Of a stretch of DNA of 64,000 bases, positions 51,865-59,817 are shown piece by piece. The notes below the pieces were generated by a model. The model was given only the letters and a program-made list of their open reading frames with translations, did not search any database and was not told the origin of the DNA. The DNA lies in assembly GCA_016794595.1 (NCBI GenBank), contig JAEUJN010000107.1:59957-123956 (forward strand), read 5' to 3'. The stretch is from Kineosporiaceae bacterium (lineage in GTDB: Bacteria; Actinomycetota; Actinomycetes; Actinomycetales; Kineosporiaceae). The position numbers were made by a program, and so were the translations under genes. How positions within the stretch are numbered: the stretch's first letter is position 1; each line of letters starts with the position of its first letter.

Positions 51865-52398
51865 TCAGCGGACGAGGCGCAGGGACGGCACCCGGTCGAG
51901 TGGCAGGCTCGCCCACACCGTCCGCAGCCCCCCCGCGTGATTGGTCACACCCCACTCATCGGCGAGCCGCTCGACGATGTGCAGGCCACGCCCCGAGACC
52001 GCGGTCAACGGTGCCTTGCGGGCCTCGACCGTGCGGCCGGAACCGCCATCCGTCACACGCAGGTGCAGCCGCGCGTTGCGCAGCTGCCAGCCCATCACGA
52101 CCACGCCACCCGCGATCGCGCGGGCATGCCGGACGGCGTTGCCGAGCAGCTCGGAGATCACGACCTCGGCGTCGTCGGAGAACTCGTCGGGCAGGTTCAT
52201 CCTGACCATGGACTCACGGAGGGTGCGCCGGGCGATGCGCACCGATTCGGCGCGATGAGGCAGGCGCAGCACCTCGGGAGGAGCCAGCACCGAGGGGTGT
52301 GACCGGGCATTGGACGGTGGCACTGCCCCGAACACCCCCTCGACATTCCGTTTGACAACGATGCCTAGCGTCAGTGGTACCCCCTGGCGGGCTCCCAC
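51865..52398 (-). CDS. RsbW-like anti-sigma/regulatory ATP-binding protein
   Basis: Up to 177 residues. The HATPase_c_2 domain has ELLGNAVRHARA (N-box), VTDGGSGRT and GRGLHIVERLADEWGV, the motifs of serine-protein kinases that antagonise sigma factors or phosphorylate STAS partners. The true start is uncertain: several GTGs lie in the first 30 codons. No STAS or phosphatase gene is adjacent. An ECF sigma gene is about 1 kb away but of a different class. Confidence 0.83.
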   Translation of the reverse strand: MGARQGVPLTLGIVVKRNVEGVFGAVPPSNARSHPSVLAPPEVLRLPHRAESVRIARRTLRESMVRMNLPDEFSDDAEVVISELLGNAVRHARAIAGGVVVMGWQLRNARLHLRVTDGGSGRTVEARKAPLTAVSGRGLHIVERLADEWGVTNHAGGLRTVWASLPLDRVPSLRLVR

Positions 52399-52481
52399 GA
52401 AACCCCTGTCATCATGCCCGTTCGGTGAACGGGGTTCTCACGGCGACTGTAGGTCGAGCGGGCCTGCGGTGCACGGGGATC

Positions 52482-53381
52482 TCACCTCGCGGCGCGGACC
52501 TGGGCCAGCACCTCGCGCGGCCGGTTGGTGATGATCGCCTCGACCTGCGACGCCAGGCACAACTCGACGTCCACCGGGTCGTCGACGGTCCAGACGTGCA
52601 CTCGCCGGCCGGCCCGGTGCAGCCGGTCCACGAGGTCGGGCGCCGTGCGCAGGTGCGCGACGTCCAGCCCGGCGACGGCCGCGCCCGGGGGCAGCGAACC
52701 GTCACGGTAGACCCGCGGCACCCTCTCCATCAGGTAGACCAGCTCCAGCCATGGCGCCAGGCGGTGCATCCGGCGGACGGCGAGAGCCGAGAAACTCATC
52801 ATCCGTACCCGCACTCCCGCTGCGGCTGCCGCCCCGGCTCCCTCACCGGACCCCACGCCGGACCCCCCGTGCTGCCAGCCGAACTCGGTGAGCAGGTCGA
52901 CCAGCGCCTCCTCCACCCGGGCCCCGAACCGGTTGGGGTGCTTGGTCTCGACGGCCAGCTCGACCGGCCGGCCACAGTCCCGGGCCAGGACGAACAACTC
53001 GCGCAGGGACAGCAGCTCCCGGCGCCCCGGCTCGAGGTCACCGCCACCTTCGTCACTGTCGCCGTAGGCACTGTCGCCCGCACTGCCGCTCCGGGCGCCG
53101 TCCGGCATCCAACTGCCCCAGTCCAGGCTGCGCAGCTGGTCCAGCCGCATCCCCGAGACCGGGCCCCGGCCGGAGGAGGTGCGGTCCACCCTGGCGTCGT
53201 GCACGCACACCAGATGACCGTCGGCGCTCAGCCGGACATCGCACTCCAGCCCGTCGGCGCCGACCTCCAGCGCCCGCCGATAGGCGGCCGGGGTGTGTTC
53301 GGGCAGGTCGTGGCTGGCACCACGGTGGGCGATCACGCGCGGGCGGGCGCCGGGGACGGTCACGGCAGGGAATGCTGGCAC
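52482..53381 (-). CDS. Glycerophosphodiester phosphodiesterase
   Basis: 299 residues from GTG 53381. TIM-barrel GDPD motifs are present: VIAHRGASHDLPEHTPAAY (catalytic His; the usual EN is EH), GADGLECDVRLSADG (metal Glu and Asp) and VCVHDARVDRTS (second His). It hydrolyses glycerophosphodiesters to sn-glycerol-3-phosphate and an alcohol. An acidic Gly/Ser insertion (GSAGDSAYGDSDEGGGD) and a second Gly/Ala-rich insertion distinguish it. No signal peptide is present. Confidence 0.92.
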   Translation of the reverse strand: MPAFPAVTVPGARPRVIAHRGASHDLPEHTPAAYRRALEVGADGLECDVRLSADGHLVCVHDARVDRTSSGRGPVSGMRLDQLRSLDWGSWMPDGARSGSAGDSAYGDSDEGGGDLEPGRRELLSLRELFVLARDCGRPVELAVETKHPNRFGARVEEALVDLLTEFGWQHGGSGVGSGEGAGAAAAAGVRVRMMSFSALAVRRMHRLAPWLELVYLMERVPRVYRDGSLPPGAAVAGLDVAHLRTAPDLVDRLHRAGRRVHVWTVDDPVDVELCLASQVEAIITNRPREVLAQVRAAR

Positions 53382-53426
53382 ACGACCACGAACCCCAGCC
53401 CTCACATCCGGGACGGTTCCCCCGTT

Positions 53427-53996
53427 GTGTCCAGCGTGAGCCTGCCGCCCTTTCAGGATCTGATCGACGCCCACTGGCGCGACGTCGCCCGGCTGGCCCA
53501 TGCCCTGGCCGGCCCGGTCGACGCCGAGGACGTCGCTCAGCAGGCGTGGACCCAGGCGCTGGCCGCCTACCCCGGCCTGCGGTCGGCGGCCAATCTGCGG
53601 GGTTGGCTGCTGACCGTCACCGCCCGGTGCGCCACCGACGCGCACCGCGCCCGGTCGCGGCGCCCGGTACCCAGCCAGGAGTTGCCCGAGGACGCACCGG
53701 TGCACCCGGGCCGGGCGGTCGCCGACCCCCAGGCAGCGGTGGAGGAGGCGCTGGACGGCGGCCTGCTGTGGCACGCCGTCCGGCGCCTGCCCGAGCGCCA
53801 GCGCACGGCGGTCGCCCTGCGCTACATCGTCGACCTGGACCACGCCGCGGTGGCCCGGGTACTGGGGACGACCCCGGCGGCCAGTCGTCGACTGGTCTCG
53901 GATGCGCTGGCCTCGCTGCGCCGAGCGGTGCCTGATCCGTACGAGGGCACCCCGGACCGGCGAGAACGAGACCGCGAGGAGGACAGCCGTGAGTGA
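53427..53996 (+). CDS. ECF-type RNA polymerase sigma factor
   Basis: About 189 residues (GTG 53427, or 53436). Region 2 has LPPFQDLIDAHWRDVARLAHAL and AEDVAQQAWTQAL and AANLRGWLLTVTARCATDAHRAR; region 4 has LPERQRTAVALRYIVDLDHAAVARVLGTTPAASRRLVSDALASLR. No anti-sigma gene follows; instead the alkylguanine methyltransferase start overlaps by eight bases. It may drive a DNA-alkylation response including its partner. Confidence 0.9.
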   Translation: MSSVSLPPFQDLIDAHWRDVARLAHALAGPVDAEDVAQQAWTQALAAYPGLRSAANLRGWLLTVTARCATDAHRARSRRPVPSQELPEDAPVHPGRAVADPQAAVEEALDGGLLWHAVRRLPERQRTAVALRYIVDLDHAAVARVLGTTPAASRRLVSDALASLRRAVPDPYEGTPDRRERDREEDSRE

Positions 53997-54594
53997 GACC
54001 TTGGTGCGCGCCCTGAGCGCGCTGCGGGCCCCGGCCGAGCAGTCCGGGCCCCCGACGCCGGACGGCGCGGACGTCACCTACCTGATCGAGCCGACGGCCG
54101 TCGGTGAGCTGTTGCTGGCCACCCGGCGGGATGGCGTCCTGCTCGCCTGCGCCTACGCCACCTCGGCCGCGCTCGCCGGTGCCCCGGGCGTGCTGCGCCG
54201 GCTCGCGGCCCGCGTCTCCCCCCGCGTGGTGCGGGGGCAGGGGCCGGGGCTGGACGAGGTGCGTCGTCAGCTGGAGGAGTACCTGGCCGGACGCCGACGC
54301 GCGGTCCAGGTGCCCTTCGACTCCGTGCTCGCGACACCGTTCCAGCGTCAGGTACTGACGGGGCTGTCCGGCGTGGGGTACGGCCAGCGGATCAGCTACG
54401 GCGGCCTTGCCCACGACATCGGACGTCCCGGAGCCGCCCGAGCGGTCGGGACGGCCCTGGGCACCAATCCGCTGTGCCTGGTGATCCCTTGCCACCGCGT
54501 GGTGGCCGCCTCCGGTGAGCTGGCCGGATACGCCGGAGGACTCGAGGCCAAGCAGTGGCTGCTCGACCTCGAGTCCTCGGGGGGTGCCGGGTGA
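53989..54594 (+). CDS. Methylated-DNA--protein-cysteine methyltransferase family protein
   Basis: 201 residues from GTG 53989 with GAGGAGG upstream inside the sigma gene. The active centre VIPCHRVVAASGELAGYAGGLEAKQWLLDLE is intact. The N-terminal part is longer and less conserved than in the ogt gene at 7948-8523. Translational coupling to an ECF sigma factor suggests an alkylation-responsive pair, analogous in logic to Ada-type regulation. Confidence 0.9.
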   Translation: MSETLVRALSALRAPAEQSGPPTPDGADVTYLIEPTAVGELLLATRRDGVLLACAYATSAALAGAPGVLRRLAARVSPRVVRGQGPGLDEVRRQLEEYLAGRRRAVQVPFDSVLATPFQRQVLTGLSGVGYGQRISYGGLAHDIGRPGAARAVGTALGTNPLCLVIPCHRVVAASGELAGYAGGLEAKQWLLDLESSGGAG

Positions 54595-54681
54595 TCCCGG
54601 CGTGCTGACGGCGTCATGCCGGCCGTCCTGCCGGAGCTGTTGCCGCGTTGCCGGCGGGTTGTTGCGGGGTTGCCGGCGGGG

Positions 54682-55230
54682 TCAGGCCTGCTTGCCGGCC
54701 TCGATCTCGATGACCAGCTTGACCTTCTCGCCCACCAGGAAGCCGCCGGTCTCCAGCGCGGCGTTCCACTGCAGACCCCAGTCCTTGCGGTTGATGGTCG
54801 CAGAGGTCTCGAAGCCGGCCTTGGTGTTCCCCCACGGGTCCTTGGCGATGCCGCCGAACTCCCAGACGAGCTCGACCGGAGCGGTGTGCCCGGCGATGGT
54901 CAGGTCGCCCGTGGTCACGATGTCCTCGCCCTTGACCGAGACCGAGGTGCTCTTGTAGGTGATCTTCGGGTGGTTCTCGACGTCGAAGAAGTCGGGGCTC
55001 TTCAGGTGCCCGTCGCGCTGCTCGTTGCCGGTGTTGACCGAGGCGGCGTCGATCTCGACCCACAGCGAGGAGTTCTCGGGGGTCTCGGCGTCGATGGTGG
55101 CGCCGCCGGTGTAGCTGCCGAAGCCACCGCGGGTCGTGGCGACCACGGCGTGCTTGACGGCGAAGCCGACGGTCGAGTGGGCGGCGTCGATCTCCCAGGT
55201 GCCGGTGAGCTCAGCGGGAAAGGCGCTCAT
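54682..55230 (-). CDS. YceI-family protein
   Basis: 182 residues without a signal peptide: GTWEIDAAHSTVGFAVKHAVVATTRG, SPDFFDVENHPKITYKSTSV and NRKDWGLQWN are the lipocalin-like YceI signatures. These proteins bind isoprenoid chains. A leftward promoter TTGACA-17-TACGTT lies 51-79 bp upstream. The gene is convergent with the methyltransferase gene. Confidence 0.93.
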   Translation of the reverse strand: MSAFPAELTGTWEIDAAHSTVGFAVKHAVVATTRGGFGSYTGGATIDAETPENSSLWVEIDAASVNTGNEQRDGHLKSPDFFDVENHPKITYKSTSVSVKGEDIVTTGDLTIAGHTAPVELVWEFGGIAKDPWGNTKAGFETSATINRKDWGLQWNAALETGGFLVGEKVKLVIEIEAGKQA

Positions 55231-55280
55231 GGGGTGACTACTCCTCGTGGTGATGTGGGGTGCCCTGCGTCAATAGTTGA

Positions 55281-55309
55281 AACGTAAATGACTTGAGCTG
55301 ACATGTCAA
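55281..55309 (-). promoter_or_regulatory. Sigma-A-type promoter of YceI gene
   Basis: Minus strand TTGACA (complement of 55304-55309) and TACGTT (complement of 55281-55286) with a 17-bp spacer. The AT-rich spacer and the GACATGTC palindrome overlapping the -35 stand out in this GC-rich sequence and may be a repressor site. Confidence 0.7.
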
Positions 55310-55348
55310 CCCGCGCCACCCGGGGGCGAGGGCCGTGGGAGAGCGAGA

Positions 55349-55939
55349 ATGGGCGCCGTGCCCGTGGACGAGCCCTGCCGCCGGATCGAGCGACTCGACC
55401 CGGACGCGGGCACGCCTGCCGCCCGCGTCATCCCCGAACTGGCCGGGCTGCTGCGGGCCTGTCTCGACGAGGGCGCGAGCATCGGGTTCCTGCACCCCTT
55501 CCGCCAGGCCGAGGCGGAGGCATTCTGGCGTGCCCAACTCACTGGCCGCTCCACCTGGCTGGCCTGGTCGGGTGAGGCGCTGGACGGCTGCGTGCAGTTG
55601 GAGCCCTCGCATTATCCCAACGGTCGGCACCGGGCTGAGGTGGTCAAGCTCCTGGTCGCCCCGCGCGCCCGGCGGCGAGGGGTGGCCCGCACCCTGATGG
55701 GCGAACTGGAGGCCTTCGCCCTGGGGCGAGGGATCACCCTGCTGATGCTCGACACCGAGACCGACAGCCCCGCCGAACAGCTCTACCGCGCACTCGGCTG
55801 GCAGCCCTTCGGCGTGGTCGAGGCCCACTCGGCCCGGCCGGACGGCGTGCTGGCGGCGAGCACCTTCTACAGCAGGCACCTCGGCCGACAGCACCGACCT
55901 GGCCCACGGACCGATCCACCCGCCACCTGGCCCGGTTGA
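55349..55939 (+). CDS. GNAT-family N-acetyltransferase
   Basis: Up to 196 residues from ATG 55349. The acetyl-CoA-binding region is EVVKLLVAPRARRRGVARTLMGELEAFALGRG (RxxGxx variant RRRGVA), followed by LLMLDTETDSPAEQLYRALGWQPFG. The substrate amine is unknown. It is divergent from YceI and convergent with trmL (8 bp). Confidence 0.9.
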   Translation: MGAVPVDEPCRRIERLDPDAGTPAARVIPELAGLLRACLDEGASIGFLHPFRQAEAEAFWRAQLTGRSTWLAWSGEALDGCVQLEPSHYPNGRHRAEVVKLLVAPRARRRGVARTLMGELEAFALGRGITLLMLDTETDSPAEQLYRALGWQPFGVVEAHSARPDGVLAASTFYSRHLGRQHRPGPRTDPPATWPG

Positions 55940-55947
55940 CCGTCGAG

Positions 55948-56484
55948 TCACCCGTCGAAGGGACCGCCGAGCAGGGTCTCGCTGGTCAGGCCCGCGCCGG
56001 GGTCGGGGGCGGGCGGGTCCGCGGCACCGGCGAACCCGGTGCGCCGCCAGACCTCGTAGACCACCACCGCGACCGCATTGGCGAGGTTGAGACTGCGGTT
56101 CCCGGCGCGCATCGGTAGGTGCACCCGCTTCACCGGGTCGAGCTCGTCCAGCTGACCGGGCGTCAGGCCGGCCCGCTCGGCACCGAAGACCAGCACATCG
56201 TCGGGCTCCAGCCCCACCTGGTCGTAGCGCTCTGATCCCTTGGTACAGAACGCGACTCGACGCCGGTCGGCGCCCACGGTGGCCAGCACCCGGTCGAGCC
56301 CGTCGTGCACGGTGACGCTGGCCAGGTCGTGGTAGTCCAGACCGGCGCGCCTGAGCAGCCTGTCCTCCATCGAGAATCCCAGTGGCCGCACCAGGTGCAG
56401 GGCCGCGCCGGTGTTCGCGCACAGCCGGATGATGTTGCCGGTGTTGGTGGCGATCTCCGGCGCGACCAGGACGACGTCGGTCAT
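55948..56484 (-). CDS. trmL: tRNA (cytidine(34)-2'-O)-methyltransferase
   Basis: 178 residues of SPOUT class: VLVAPEIATNTGNIIRLCANTGAALHLV at the N-terminus, LVFGAERAGLTP in motif 2 and LPMRAGNRSLNLANAVAVVVYEVW forming the knot and SAM site. It methylates the wobble ribose of tRNA-Leu. The ATG overlaps the stop of the upstream acetyltransferase (ATGA). The C-terminus has about 20 extra residues. Confidence 0.93.
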   Translation of the reverse strand: MTDVVLVAPEIATNTGNIIRLCANTGAALHLVRPLGFSMEDRLLRRAGLDYHDLASVTVHDGLDRVLATVGADRRRVAFCTKGSERYDQVGLEPDDVLVFGAERAGLTPGQLDELDPVKRVHLPMRAGNRSLNLANAVAVVVYEVWRRTGFAGAADPPAPDPGAGLTSETLLGGPFDG

Positions 56485-57023
56485 CGACCGGCCCCGGCGT
56501 CCGGGGCCAGCCGCTGGAACAGGATGTGGTCCTGCCAGCGACCGGCGATCCACAAGTACTGAGGCGCCAGCCCGAACCGTTCGAACCCGTTGCGGTGCAA
56601 GACTTTCTGCGACGCCGCGTTGGAAACCAGGGTGCCCGCCTCGACGCGGTGCAGCCCGAGTTCCCCGAAGGCCAGCCCCAACATCCGGGCCACCGCCCGG
56701 GTGGCCAGCCCGCGGCCGGTGTGGCGGCGATCGAGCCAGTACCCGATCGAGCACGACTGGAACCCCCCGCGGACGATGGTGTTGAGGTTGATCCGCCCCG
56801 CGAGCTCACCCCTGGAGCCCAGGATCACGGCCGGATACTGAGTTCCCAGCTCGAGCTGGTCCAGCGCCCGAGCGGCAGCCTCCTGCTGCCCGGCGACACT
56901 GAACCAGGTCTCGTCGTGGTCGGTGTCGTACGGGGCGAGGAACGCGCGACTGTGCACGAGCAGCTCAGCCAGCCCGGGCGCGTCCTCCCGTCGCAGAAGG
57001 CGGATGATCGGCTCGTCCCGCAT
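56481..57023 (-). CDS. RimJ/RimL-type GNAT acetyltransferase
   Basis: 180 residues: RLLRREDAPGLAELL at the start, SIGYWLDRRHTGRGLATRAVARMLGLAFGELGLHRVEAGTLVSNAASQKVLHRNGFERFG is the complete acetyl-CoA region and C-terminal RimJ/RimL signature. It likely acetylates ribosomal-protein or other N-termini, or a small amine. It is coupled with trmL by a 4-base overlap. Confidence 0.93.
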   Translation of the reverse strand: MRDEPIIRLLRREDAPGLAELLVHSRAFLAPYDTDHDETWFSVAGQQEAAARALDQLELGTQYPAVILGSRGELAGRINLNTIVRGGFQSCSIGYWLDRRHTGRGLATRAVARMLGLAFGELGLHRVEAGTLVSNAASQKVLHRNGFERFGLAPQYLWIAGRWQDHILFQRLAPDAGAGR

Positions 57024-57038
57024 GCCCTCGATCCTGCC

Positions 57039-57623
57039 TCACCGGGCCGTGGGCGACACCCGGTCGAGCAGCCCCAGCGAGGCGAACACCTGCGCCGCCG
57101 CCACCAGCCACGAGGCGACCAGGGCCGCCCGCTCCAGCGCGCCGCCGACCCTCAGGGTCACCCCGACGTGAGCCCACCACGGCATCACCGGGATCCCGGG
57201 GCCACGTCCGCTGCGCACGTCGGCGCGGCCAAAGACCAGGTCCCCCGCCAGATGGGACCACCACCCGGCCAGCAGGGCGCCGGCGCCGTGCGCCAGCAGG
57301 CTGCCCCGGCCGCCGTCCGCCAGCGGGGCCAGCGCGGTCCACCACAGCAGGGTCACCGCCAGGGCCAGACCCCACCAATGGGTGATCCCGCGATGCTGCA
57401 GCGGACCACGCCGGCCGAGCAGCTCATCCGGCGTCCAGCGATCGGTCAGACGCCAGCTGCGCTGGAGGTCGATGTCCGGTGAGAGCGGGCCGGCGGCGGT
57501 GAGCGGGGCGAGCAGCCCGCACCCGATCACACCCGCGATCGGCAGTCCGGCGGCGGTCCCGTAGCCGAGACCGAGGACGGTGCCCAGCGCCCGGTGCGTG
57601 GCCCCCTTCACCCCGGCGATCAT
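57039..57623 (-). CDS. YdjM-like metal-dependent membrane hydrolase
   Basis: 194 residues from ATG 57623 (MIAGVKGATHRALG). The DUF457/YdjM pattern is clear: GATHRALGTVLGLGYG, SPDIDLQRSW and HRGITHWWGLALAV place His and Asp metal ligands between hydrophobic helices. Function is unknown; distant relatives are linked to the SOS response. It is 15 bp from the acetyltransferase start. Confidence 0.82.
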   Translation of the reverse strand: MIAGVKGATHRALGTVLGLGYGTAAGLPIAGVIGCGLLAPLTAAGPLSPDIDLQRSWRLTDRWTPDELLGRRGPLQHRGITHWWGLALAVTLLWWTALAPLADGGRGSLLAHGAGALLAGWWSHLAGDLVFGRADVRSGRGPGIPVMPWWAHVGVTLRVGGALERAALVASWLVAAAQVFASLGLLDRVSPTAR

Positions 57624-57683
57624 GCAGCCTGCCCGTCGGCGTGGCCAGCACCGCCACGCCCGACCCACGGCTCCTGACTGCCC

Positions 57684-58886
57684 TCAGTCGCCGTGGCGTC
57701 GCAGGTAGCGTCCGAAATGGGGCACGGTGAAGGCGATCCGGCCCCGCTCCCCGCTGTAGACCAGCCCCTTCTTGATCAGCGCGTCCCGCGCCGGGGAGAG
57801 CGACTGCGCGCGGCGTCCCAGCAGTTGGGCCACCGCGGCGGTGGGTGCTGTGGCATCGGGGTCGTCCGGATCGCCCTCGCCGTCCATCACGTCGGCCATG
57901 GCGCGCAGGTACTCCCGCTCGGCGGGCGTGGCCCGCTCGAACCGTGAGCCGAAGAAGCCCACCGCCAGTTCGGCCTCGGCCTCAGGGGCGGCGACCCGGA
58001 CGTCGTCGGCGGTGATCGGGCTGCGCGGCGCGACGTCCCACGCGGTCTTGCCGTAGGCCTGCACGAAGTAGGGATAGCCGGCCGTGGCCGAGTACATCGC
58101 CTCCAGCGCCTCGGCGGTGAACTCGGCGTCCTCCTCCTTCGCGGGGGCGGCCAGCGCCCGGTCGGCAGCGGCCCGGTCGAGACGGTCGATCCGCGCGTAA
58201 CGGAACAGCCTCTCGCTGTAGGACTTGCTCGCCGACAGCACCGCGGGAAGGTGGGGCAGGCCGGCGCCGACCACGACGAACGGCAGCCCGGTCTGGCTGA
58301 TCTCATGGGCCGCCGCACACAGCGCAGAGACGTCCTCGGGGCCCAGGTCCTGCATCTCGTCGATGAACACGGCGACCCCGCGTCCGACGTCGCCGGCCAG
58401 TCCACCGACGTCGACCAGCAGCTCCACCAGGTCGATCTCGATGTCGCCGGAATCAGCACGGCCGGGCACGGTGGCCACCTCGATGCCGGGCTGCCAGCGA
58501 TCGCGCAGCTTGGCGTTCGGGGCGTTCTCCTTGAGCGCGAAGGACTTCAGCACTCCGAGCACGTGCTCTGCCTCGCCCGCCGGCGCGCCCAACTCGCGCA
58601 CTGCCAGGTGCAGGGCGGCGGCGAGCGGACGGCGCAGTGACTGGTCCGGGCGGGCCTCCAGTTTGCCGGTACCCCACCCGCGGCGAACGGCGGCCGAGCG
58701 CATGGCGTTGAGCAGCACGGTCTTCCCGACCCCGCGCAGCCCGGTCAGGACGACGCTGCGCTCCGGGCGCCGCCTGGCCACCCGCTCGAGCATGACGTCA
58801 AAGGTGGCCAGCTCACTGTCCCGGCCGGCGAGTTCGGGTGGGCGTTGGCCGGCCCCGGGGGCGTACGGATTGCGCACCGGATCCAT
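57684..58886 (-). CDS. ORC/Cdc6-like AAA ATPase
   Basis: 400 residues: LAGRDSELATFDVMLERVARR, Walker A LTGLRGVGKT near residue 50, Walker B VAVFIDEMQDLGPEDV near 170 and a sensor-like FVVVGAGLPHLP. The C-terminus resembles a winged helix (LLGRRAQSLSPARDALIKKGLVYSGERGRIAFTVPHFGRYL). This is the broad family of archaeal-ATPase/ORC-like proteins common in actinobacteria, of unknown role, often near mobile or defence loci. ATG 58886 is six bases after a TACCGT. Confidence 0.87.
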   Translation of the reverse strand: MDPVRNPYAPGAGQRPPELAGRDSELATFDVMLERVARRRPERSVVLTGLRGVGKTVLLNAMRSAAVRRGWGTGKLEARPDQSLRRPLAAALHLAVRELGAPAGEAEHVLGVLKSFALKENAPNAKLRDRWQPGIEVATVPGRADSGDIEIDLVELLVDVGGLAGDVGRGVAVFIDEMQDLGPEDVSALCAAAHEISQTGLPFVVVGAGLPHLPAVLSASKSYSERLFRYARIDRLDRAAADRALAAPAKEEDAEFTAEALEAMYSATAGYPYFVQAYGKTAWDVAPRSPITADDVRVAAPEAEAELAVGFFGSRFERATPAEREYLRAMADVMDGEGDPDDPDATAPTAAVAQLLGRRAQSLSPARDALIKKGLVYSGERGRIAFTVPHFGRYLRRHGD

Positions 58887-58892
58887 TCTGCA

Positions 58893-58898
58893 ACGGTA
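58893..58898 (-). promoter_or_regulatory. -10 element for leaderless AAA ATPase gene
   Basis: TACCGT on the minus strand, six bases before ATG 58886. Confidence 0.5.
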
Positions 58899-58965
58899 TC
58901 CGGGCGTCTAGCACCGAGCCGATATTGAGCCATACAACCCGAGCGCGTGTCGCCCTTGCCTGAGT

Positions 58966-59007
58966 TGTGTCGGGTTTGCCACCGATGTCGGTGGAAGACC
59001 CGACACA
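58966..59007. repeat. 42-bp imperfect palindrome
   Basis: TGTGTCGGGT (58966-58975) pairs with ACCCGACACA (58998-59007), and inside it CCACCGA (58979-58985) pairs with TCGGTGG (58988-58994): 17 base pairs in all, broken only by a small internal bulge, with a 2-base loop. It is in no gene and has no T-run. Confidence 0.8.
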
Positions 59008-59177
59008 GCCCCCTGGTGCGAGCTCGTCGAGGAGTTTCTGGGGAAGTATCGCGCCAGGGTGAGAGAGGGACATACAGGCCTCGACAAGAACTCAGGTCGC
59101 CACCTGGAGGACCATTGCCGTGGCGGGGTGGTCGTGCCGGCACCCGCCCCGGGGCTGGACCGTCGACCGTTCCGCAC

Positions 59178-59183
59178 TACCGT
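59178..59183 (+). promoter_or_regulatory. -10 element before small membrane peptide
   Basis: TACCGT, eight bases before ATG 59192, which lacks any Shine-Dalgarno. Confidence 0.4.
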
Positions 59184-59191
59184 TCGCCCTC

Positions 59192-59317
59192 ATGCTGGTC
59201 TCATTCGTCCTGACCGCTGCGGCAGCCTCGGGAGTGATCGCCCACCCCCCGGTGCCCGCCCGCGTCCGGCGACGGTTGTGGTCCCACCACCCCGTCTCGC
59301 CGCGGGTGACCCGGTGA
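59192..59317 (+). CDS. Tiny membrane peptide coupled to GntR regulator
   Basis: 41 residues: MLVSFVLTAAAASGVIAHPPVPARVRRRLW gives one short hydrophobic segment and a basic tail. Its TGA overlaps the GntR start (GTGA, 59314-59317), which suggests that translation of the regulator depends on this leader peptide. A longer in-frame ATG at 59120 exists but has less membrane-like sequence. It could be a non-functional leader rather than a protein. Confidence 0.45.
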   Translation: MLVSFVLTAAAASGVIAHPPVPARVRRRLWSHHPVSPRVTR

Positions 59318-59673
59318 CCGGCCTCGCGGTCCGGATCGACCGGGAGGCCGGCACCCCTCCGTTCGAACAGCTCGAGCTCCAACTCGCAGCGCTCATCGAG
59401 CAGGGAACCCTGCGGGCGGGCGACAAGCTGCCAACCGTCCGGCGCCTCGCCGACGACCTGGGGCTGGCAGCCAACACCGTCGCCCGGGCCTACCGCGACC
59501 TCGAGGCCCGCGGCCTGGTGGACACCCGCGGACGTTCCGGCACCTTCGTCGCGGGCGACGATGTGGACAGCGCCGCCCGGCAGGCGGCCCATGACTTCGT
59601 GACCCGGATCCGGACCTTGGGTGTCGACCCGGACGTCGCCCTCGAACTGGTCCGCCGCGGCCTGGCCCGCTGA
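59314..59673 (+). CDS. YtrA-subfamily GntR transcriptional regulator
   Basis: 119 residues, the short YtrA type without an effector domain. The winged helix contains PPFEQLELQLAALIEQGTLRAGDKLPTVRRLADDLGLAANTVARAYRDLEARGLVDTRGRSGTFVAG, the canonical GntR pattern. YtrA-type repressors usually control neighbouring ABC transporters or membrane proteins; none is downstream here, so autoregulation or control of the tiny upstream peptide is possible. Confidence 0.92.
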   Translation: MTGLAVRIDREAGTPPFEQLELQLAALIEQGTLRAGDKLPTVRRLADDLGLAANTVARAYRDLEARGLVDTRGRSGTFVAGDDVDSAARQAAHDFVTRIRTLGVDPDVALELVRRGLAR

Positions 59674-59817
59674 ACCGAGCTCGGCCATCGAGCCCAACGC
59701 CCGCGCGACCTCCACCGACAGGAGCCCTGCAGCACCGGCCAGACACCCTCACTCGAGCTTTCTACAGCTGTCTAGGGACATCCTCAGACTTGCCCAGACA
59801 CCCCGATCGAGCCGTGA

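Larger units (their letters stand above)
58899..59191. other. Intergenic region with palindrome, possible element remnant
   Basis: 293 bp between the AAA ATPase and the small membrane peptide. The only structure is the inverted repeat at 58966-59007. A leftward frame through 58813-59073 has some amino-acid bias but no ribosome site and overlaps the ATPase start, so it is not called. G+C is lower than in the flanks, which may point to a degraded insertion. Confidence 0.45.

Noticed and set aside
58813..59073. 86-codon minus-strand frame between the AAA ATPase and the GntR region
   Set aside because: It overlaps the ATPase N-terminus in another frame and crosses the palindrome; no start signal or homology recognised. 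It may be part of an element remnant.
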